This document shows positions 59,497 to 64,000 of a DNA stretch of 64,000 bases, piece after piece (positions within the stretch are counted from its first letter, which is position 1; each line of letters opens with the position of its first letter). Source of the stretch: Rhododendron vialii. Its lineage: Eukaryota; Streptophyta; Magnoliopsida; Ericales; Ericaceae. The stretch covers positions 33,413,501-33,477,500 of the forward strand of contig NC_080559.1 of assembly GCF_030253575.1 (NCBI RefSeq). The letters run 5' to 3'. The position numbers and the translations under genes were made by a program. The notes under the pieces are model-generated. The model was not told the DNA's origin and did no database searches. It saw nothing but the letters and a program-made list of their open reading frames with translations.

Positions 59497-59841
59497 TTAC
59501 GTGTTGAGCTCGAACATAACAAAGCTAGACTTGTATACAACCCTATAATATCCACCATAATCCCAACAAAACCTAAGTAAACTCACCGTTTGGTCCCCCA
59601 TTACAAAAGTCTCGTGTCCCAAATCGCATGCAAGAATCATCAGCCCAGTTACCCCACTTGGAAAACGTACGTCTCGTCCTATGTGATCTTCCAACTTGGT
59701 TGACTTTGAATATGGATCCCAATACAGGGCCTCTGACACCCCGCTTTCCGATGGCCGGCGATATTGCAGGATAGTGGGCTCCGTCCGGACGGAAGGAACT
59801 ACCATTTTTGGAAAGTGGGGTGTCCCAGGGCCTTGTCCCAA
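59497..59841 (-). other. Unidentified open frame (unit II)
   Basis: 114 codons from MGQGPGTPHFPKMVVPSVRT through CDLGHETFVMGDQ to FVMFELNT. It is interrupted in the unit I copy. No domain recognised; it may derive from a repeat. Listed because it is the longest open frame in the duplicated unit. Confidence 0.2.
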
Positions 59842-59991
59842 GAATTCAATATGAGATTAGCTGCTCTCCATATCCCATACCTCTATACACCTCCTTGAGC
59901 ATCAATCTCTAAATCATCTTCAAAACTCCAAAATAGAGAATTGATGTAACATATTGGAGGGAGATTTTGTAATTTATTCGCATTTTTTTTT

Positions 59992-60216
59992 GAGTTGTGC
60001 TATATGTACCGACCATGGGGGAGAGAAAATGTACCGACGAATATACACAAAAAAGGAGTGCTCGGATCAAGTACCCTACACACCTCGGATGCCATTGATT
60101 CCCGCGAAAGCCCACTCGGTTTTATTTTTTAAAATTTTTGGACGGCTCGGATCGGCTGTCCGGTGGCTGTCGGTACATTTTCCCTATGGTACCCGTCGGT
60201 ACCAATAGGATTTCTG
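59992..60216. mobile_element. Mutator-type MITE present only in duplication unit II
   Basis: 225 bp with inverted ends (ctatatgtaccgacc, gaaaatgtaccgac; right end gtcggtaccaatagg). Flanked by nine T on both sides (59983-59991, 60217-60225). Unit I has a single run of ten T at the matching place (56113-56122), the empty site. The family also occurs at 36285-36578. Confidence 0.85.
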
Positions 60217-60968
60217 TTTTTTTTTGCACTTTATGAGATAATCTAGAAGGGACCTATCGTACTTTTAGAGATTTTATCTCCAAAATGGGAGCAGGGTCTC
60301 CATATTTGGAGAACCAAAGACAATTTGGAGATCCTTTCAATTCGTTCACATCTCGCACCAAAAATTATGATCTAAACCTTTCACTTCGTGGAGCACGCAA
60401 CCAACTAAAAGCATACAAAATCTCAGTATGATCGGATACCGCTAGACACGAAAAAAGAGTAGTTTTTCATTCTGTAAATTGTAAGGTTAAACTGTAAAAC
60501 AAATTTGCTATTCATTTTGCGTAACAATTGGCAACGTTTTAGCGCATCTATCAATCTCCGATCTTACTTTATATTTTGTAGACCTGTTGTTGTTTGTATT
60601 TTCTACGAGTCATAGTTTTGGACCCGAGGAGCGAATTAAAATTGAGTATGGAACATGGAGAGCAATTCATTCATATTTTTTACTTAGTCCCAAGGGATAC
60701 ATCTGGCGAACGTAAGGGCTTGTTCGTTTTTGGTACTCAAAATCTATGCGTACGGTTTCCAATAATTTTTTTTCTATATATCTTTCTTCACTTATTACTC
60801 TTAAAAACCTCCCTCAAAACCCAAAACAAACAAGGTCTAAGTGATTTACATTTTCGAGCTCAGATATTTGACAATGGTCGTCACACAAAAATCTTTAAAA
60901 TTACTAAAGATTTGTGCGATCGTTAATTTTCATTTAACACAGAGTCGATCGTAAACCTCGAAGAAAAA

Positions 60969-61154
60969 ATGAACTTGTTCTCATTCTTGGAAAAATCCAA
61001 CTTCCAAGAAGAAAGAATGGCCTTCAACAAGGTAAAAGCCTACCTCCAAGAATTAGAAGACAAAATGGATTTGGAAGAATACTTAGCCGTAAAAGAAGGA
61101 TTCGACTGGTGGTTCAAAGAAGAAGAAGACTTTGAAGACGAAGGATTCGACTGA
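60969..61154 (+). CDS. Hypothetical small acidic/aromatic ORF, unit II
   Basis: 61 aa: MNLFSFLEKSNFQEERMAFN, KVKAYLQELEDKMDLEEYL, then KEGFDWWFKEEEDFEDEGFD. Collinear with 57192-57371 and still open after the duplication. Predicted helical middle and strongly acidic, Trp-containing end. No recognised family, and no evidence of expression in the sequence. Confidence 0.25.
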   Translation: MNLFSFLEKSNFQEERMAFNKVKAYLQELEDKMDLEEYLAVKEGFDWWFKEEEDFEDEGFD

Positions 61155-62278
61155 TGGCTCCCATACTATTGCGATTTTAATGGAACGAAAAAATAGCAAT
61201 AGAAAAAGAAGATAAATAAAAAAACTTATTAACTTAGGACGGCATAATTAGCCAAGAAAAATTTCGTTGATTTTTCCGAGTCATTTTCTTGATGTCCAAA
61301 CAAATGAATGACTGAGTTCACTATTGACGTCATAGAGCAGCCTCCATAGTTTAGTCAACGGTCCCTCTTCTGCCATTATTCGGACACACATGGTTTTAAA
61401 GTCAACGTCATATGCGGAGAGGAAAAGTATTCGCTGTTCCTGCGACACCACGTTGTCATACTATTTATCTATCCCTAACTGCCACCAACCCTACTCTTAG
61501 GTAAACTCTCAAACGTAGAGTGAGGGGCCCGCCATATAATACGGAGTATCATGAACAGCAAGCCTACCCCACCGACCAGAACTTCATCATCTATCTCGAC
61601 AATCAATAGTTTCGAATTTTAAAAAAATTCTTTCCTGCAGGAAATTTTCGTACCGAATTTTGTGACTTAGTGATAACTTCATGAAATGGGGAGTCAACAG
61701 GGTTTTTTTTAATTGTTTTGTTTTGCTGAAGTACAATAAATTATTTAGAAACGAATAATTTATATGTTTGATGTGCCGATTTAATAACTTCTAATAATAT
61801 GTAATCTTCAACTTTATCGAAATCACGATAATATTGGACTTATTAGTCGTAGTATGATGCGGTGTGTGAGTGTGACACATTGGTTTTGTATAAAGTAGTT
61901 ATGCCCATTCGATGCACGGAGACGAAAATAAAACATTAGTGAGAATTTTTTCTCTGTTGTCATGTGCATCAGTGGATCGACATGTATTGCTCTTGGATTT
62001 TACTCCATTTTCTATTTACTCCTCTTTTTGAAAGAATTGACTTTCTTGCATACATATGTGTGTATGTATGTACGTACGTGTGTGTATGTATATATATTCT
62101 CAAAAAAAATAAGAAAATTCAGCAAAAAAAAAAAAAAAACAAAGAAAGAAAGAAAGAAAAAAGATAGGTTTCAAACAAAATAAAGTATCTGTTTATTATG
62201 TTCTTGATTGAAATTAGTTTTCTTTTCAAACAAAATATTTAAATTCTGTAAAAATTGTAGAATTATAAATAAAAAGAT

Positions 62279-62287
<9 letters not shown>

Positions 62288-62322
<35 letters not shown>
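62288..62322. repeat. GA microsatellite
   Basis: Run of ga about 35 bp long in unit II; unit I has only about 15 bp at the matching place (58746-58760), showing expansion after duplication. Confidence 0.85.
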
Positions 62323-62325
<3 letters not shown>

Positions 62326-62473
62326 GAGGAAAGAGTTTCTTTATGTCTTAGGTAATTACATGCTTTTAGTATCATTCTCTTATTTTATGTCAAAAATAAA
62401 ATAAAATGACGTGCGTGGTTGCACTTGAAGCCAAGGCCGCTTCAAGCACAAGGCAAGTAAAACTCTTTGCTAC

Positions 62474-63131
62474 TTGCCAAAACCAAAAAGGTACTTTCTT
62501 TGCTTTAGCCCCAAAACAAAAAAGGTTAACTCTTTGCTTTAGCCCCTATATATGTTTTGTTAGTATTAAGATCATAACAAAATCAAAAATATTTACCCAT
62601 GTAGCAAAGTTTTTTATAAGTTAGAAAGAATTCTCAACGTATCGGCCATATAATAAAGATAGTACGTATGTTTAGTTCATCTTAATAATCAATTAGTTTC
62701 TTCATCGAGAAATTCCTGATCACCACTAACTACCGTAATTTTCCAACACACACACACACACACATATTGTATCTATTTCTTGCATTTTCTATTAATAAAC
62801 TAACTACTCCAGCTTAATAATGTCATCAAATAGCTTATTGAATTAGTTATACTACCAATCAAATAATTTCTACCGGAGACAAACGATCCAATTAGTAATT
62901 TTGGATCTCAAAAAAAGTAAAAAAAAAAAAATGAAAAACGAAATTTGAAACAAGAGATTTGCAACAAGGTCCTATGAAAGTGAAACCCCCATTTTAAATT
63001 GCACTTCTAAACGAACAGTTATGATGTTTGAGTTGGAGTCTTGCGATTTTAAATTGCACTACTGATCACTGACCGACCAAGGAAAACAATTCGTCCATAA
63101 GTTTTCACCGCAACATTCAATTGACCAATTC
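62474..63131. other. Intergenic DNA
   Basis: AT-rich; no gene recognised. Confidence 0.4.
62742..62763. repeat. CA microsatellite
   Basis: Short ca run in intergenic DNA. Confidence 0.8.
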
Positions 63132-63348
63132 GAGAAATTTTGGGGTGCCGAGCGGGTACCACGTGGCGGTATCCGTCGGTGACCCCAGCCGTCTAAATGT
63201 ATTTTGGACGTTTCAGATTTACTCCCTCTCTCTCCTCTCACCCGACCGCTCTCTCATCTTTTTCTCTCACTAAAATCCGGACCGTCCAAAAGATATTTGG
63301 AGGGCTGGAATCGCCGATAGGGTACCCACGGACACTCAAAATCTTCTC
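63132..63348. mobile_element. Mutator-type MITE with 9-bp target duplication
   Basis: 217 bp. The left end gagaaattttggggtgccg pairs with the right end ...cactcaaaatcttctc; inner gggtacca / gggtaccc and tattttggacg / cgtccaaaagata also pair. Exact gaccaattc duplications at 63123-63131 and 63349-63357. Confidence 0.85.
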
Positions 63349-63357
63349 GACCAATTC

Positions 63358-64000
63358 AATTGAAAAGTTCACCAGTTTGATATGTCTTCGTCGGTCGTCC
63401 ACAAGTTTTAATTTCAAAAAATCTGTTAGTCAACTCATTAGAAACGGTAAACCCAATCCAATAGCTCATCAAAAGAAAAACAATAAAACAATTCATCGAG
63501 CGGTTCCCATTGATTTTGAGATGTCTTCGTCGGCCGTCGGTTTTCGGTTTTGGGCCGGTCGTCGGACTTGGGCCTCATCATCAAGGAATAGGTTGTTAAA
63601 AAATGATATACTAGCTAGAACACGACAACATGACACAAAGACCTGGCCAGGTGTGGAGACCTGGAACATAGGAATTTGTTCTCTTTAAAGATTTTAGGTT
63701 CGAAACTTGTCAGATAATATCAATTTTTTTGAAGCCAGTTCATACGGAACTTAATTTGCTCTTGCGATAATTGGACTTCCGGCAAGTAATTGGTTAGATT
63801 GAGTCCCAAAAATAGTTGATATGCGTGTAAGCTGATTCACGCAAATTAAAAAAAGAAATACTAGAACAACGCATAGATGCCAATTAAGGTCGGTCCAACT
63901 CCTATATATAGCCATATAGGCGCATCACAAGGCACATTTGGTATACAACTCTGTTATTCATAGTCTTTAGCTGAAGGCAAGAAAACTCATAGAAAGCCAT
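63358..64000. other. Intergenic DNA at the window edge
   Basis: No gene recognised. tcctatatatagccatata near 63900 could be a TATA region for a gene beyond the window. Confidence 0.35.

Larger units (their letters stand above)
58911..62473. repeat. Tandem segmental duplication, unit II
   Basis: About 3.56 kb, the second copy of 55042-58910. It contains a 225-bp Mutator-type MITE absent from unit I and lacks the unit I MITE. After its end (ctctttgctac) the sequence diverges into ttgccaaaacc. Confidence 0.92.

Noticed and set aside
62406..62624. 72-codon open frame MTCVVALEAKAASS...
   Set aside because: It starts in the duplicated unit and runs across the duplication border; the unit I version diverges at the junction, so it is not a conserved gene.
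1..64000. CRISPR arrays, operons, prophage or bacterial-type systems
   Set aside because: The DNA is plant nuclear; the regularly spaced repeats found are microsatellites, tandem repeats or MITEs.
1..64000. tRNA or rRNA genes
   Set aside because: The only tRNA-like A/B boxes are in the SINE at 40509; no cloverleaf gene was recognised by eye. A tRNA scan would be decisive.

Overview
The window is nuclear DNA of a flowering plant, almost certainly a eudicot. It is AT-rich and intron-containing, with many CT/GA/AT microsatellites and many small inverted-repeat transposons. It carries plant-only families: an arabinogalactan peptide, a TIC20 chloroplast translocon subunit, a LEA_2 protein, a MUT9-like kinase and AGO2-clade Argonautes. 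miR403 target sites follow both Argonaute genes, a pairing known from eudicots. I cannot name the species.

Layout. About 0.3-9 kb and 12.1-19.2 kb hold a head-to-tail tandem duplication, each unit with a complete three-exon AGO2/AGO3-type Argonaute plus promoter and 3' UTR. I call them copy A (1074 aa) and copy B (920 aa). Both keep an Asp-Glu-Asp-Asp catalytic tetrad and a 3' UTR miR403 site. They differ in the Gly/Arg/Gln-rich N-terminus (about 200 versus 48 residues), in promoter transposon content, in 5' leader repeats and in 3' UTR repeats. A LINE remnant and Tourist-like DNA lie between them. 20-25 kb: repeats, then a TIC20 gene (275 aa). 25-31 kb: small MITEs and two small genes of the CVCSPTxHxGSFRC (serine-rich-like) family. 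31.7-34.3 kb, minus strand: a LEA_2 membrane protein with a stop-only last exon. 35.9-36.6 kb: fold-back repeats. 37.1-37.8 kb: an AG peptide. 38.9-42.4 kb: a large palindrome, a tRNA-type SINE and MITEs. 42.7-50.3 kb: a 16-coding-exon MUT9-like/PPK casein-kinase-1-type gene (703 aa). 50.3-55 kb and 62.5-64 kb: repeat-rich intergenic DNA. 55.04-62.47 kb: a second tandem duplication (unit about 3.6-3.9 kb) without a recognisable gene. Each of its copies carries a MITE the other lacks, so empty and filled sites can be read directly.

Functionally the genes are independent housekeeping or regulatory loci and do not form a pathway. The most informative material is the duplicated Argonaute pair with its retained miR403 control and diverged regulation, and the many Mutator-type MITEs whose 9-bp target duplications are still exact. 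I found no clear evidence of an unknown multi-gene system. Exon boundaries were inferred by hand from reading frame, GT/AG signals and family conservation.
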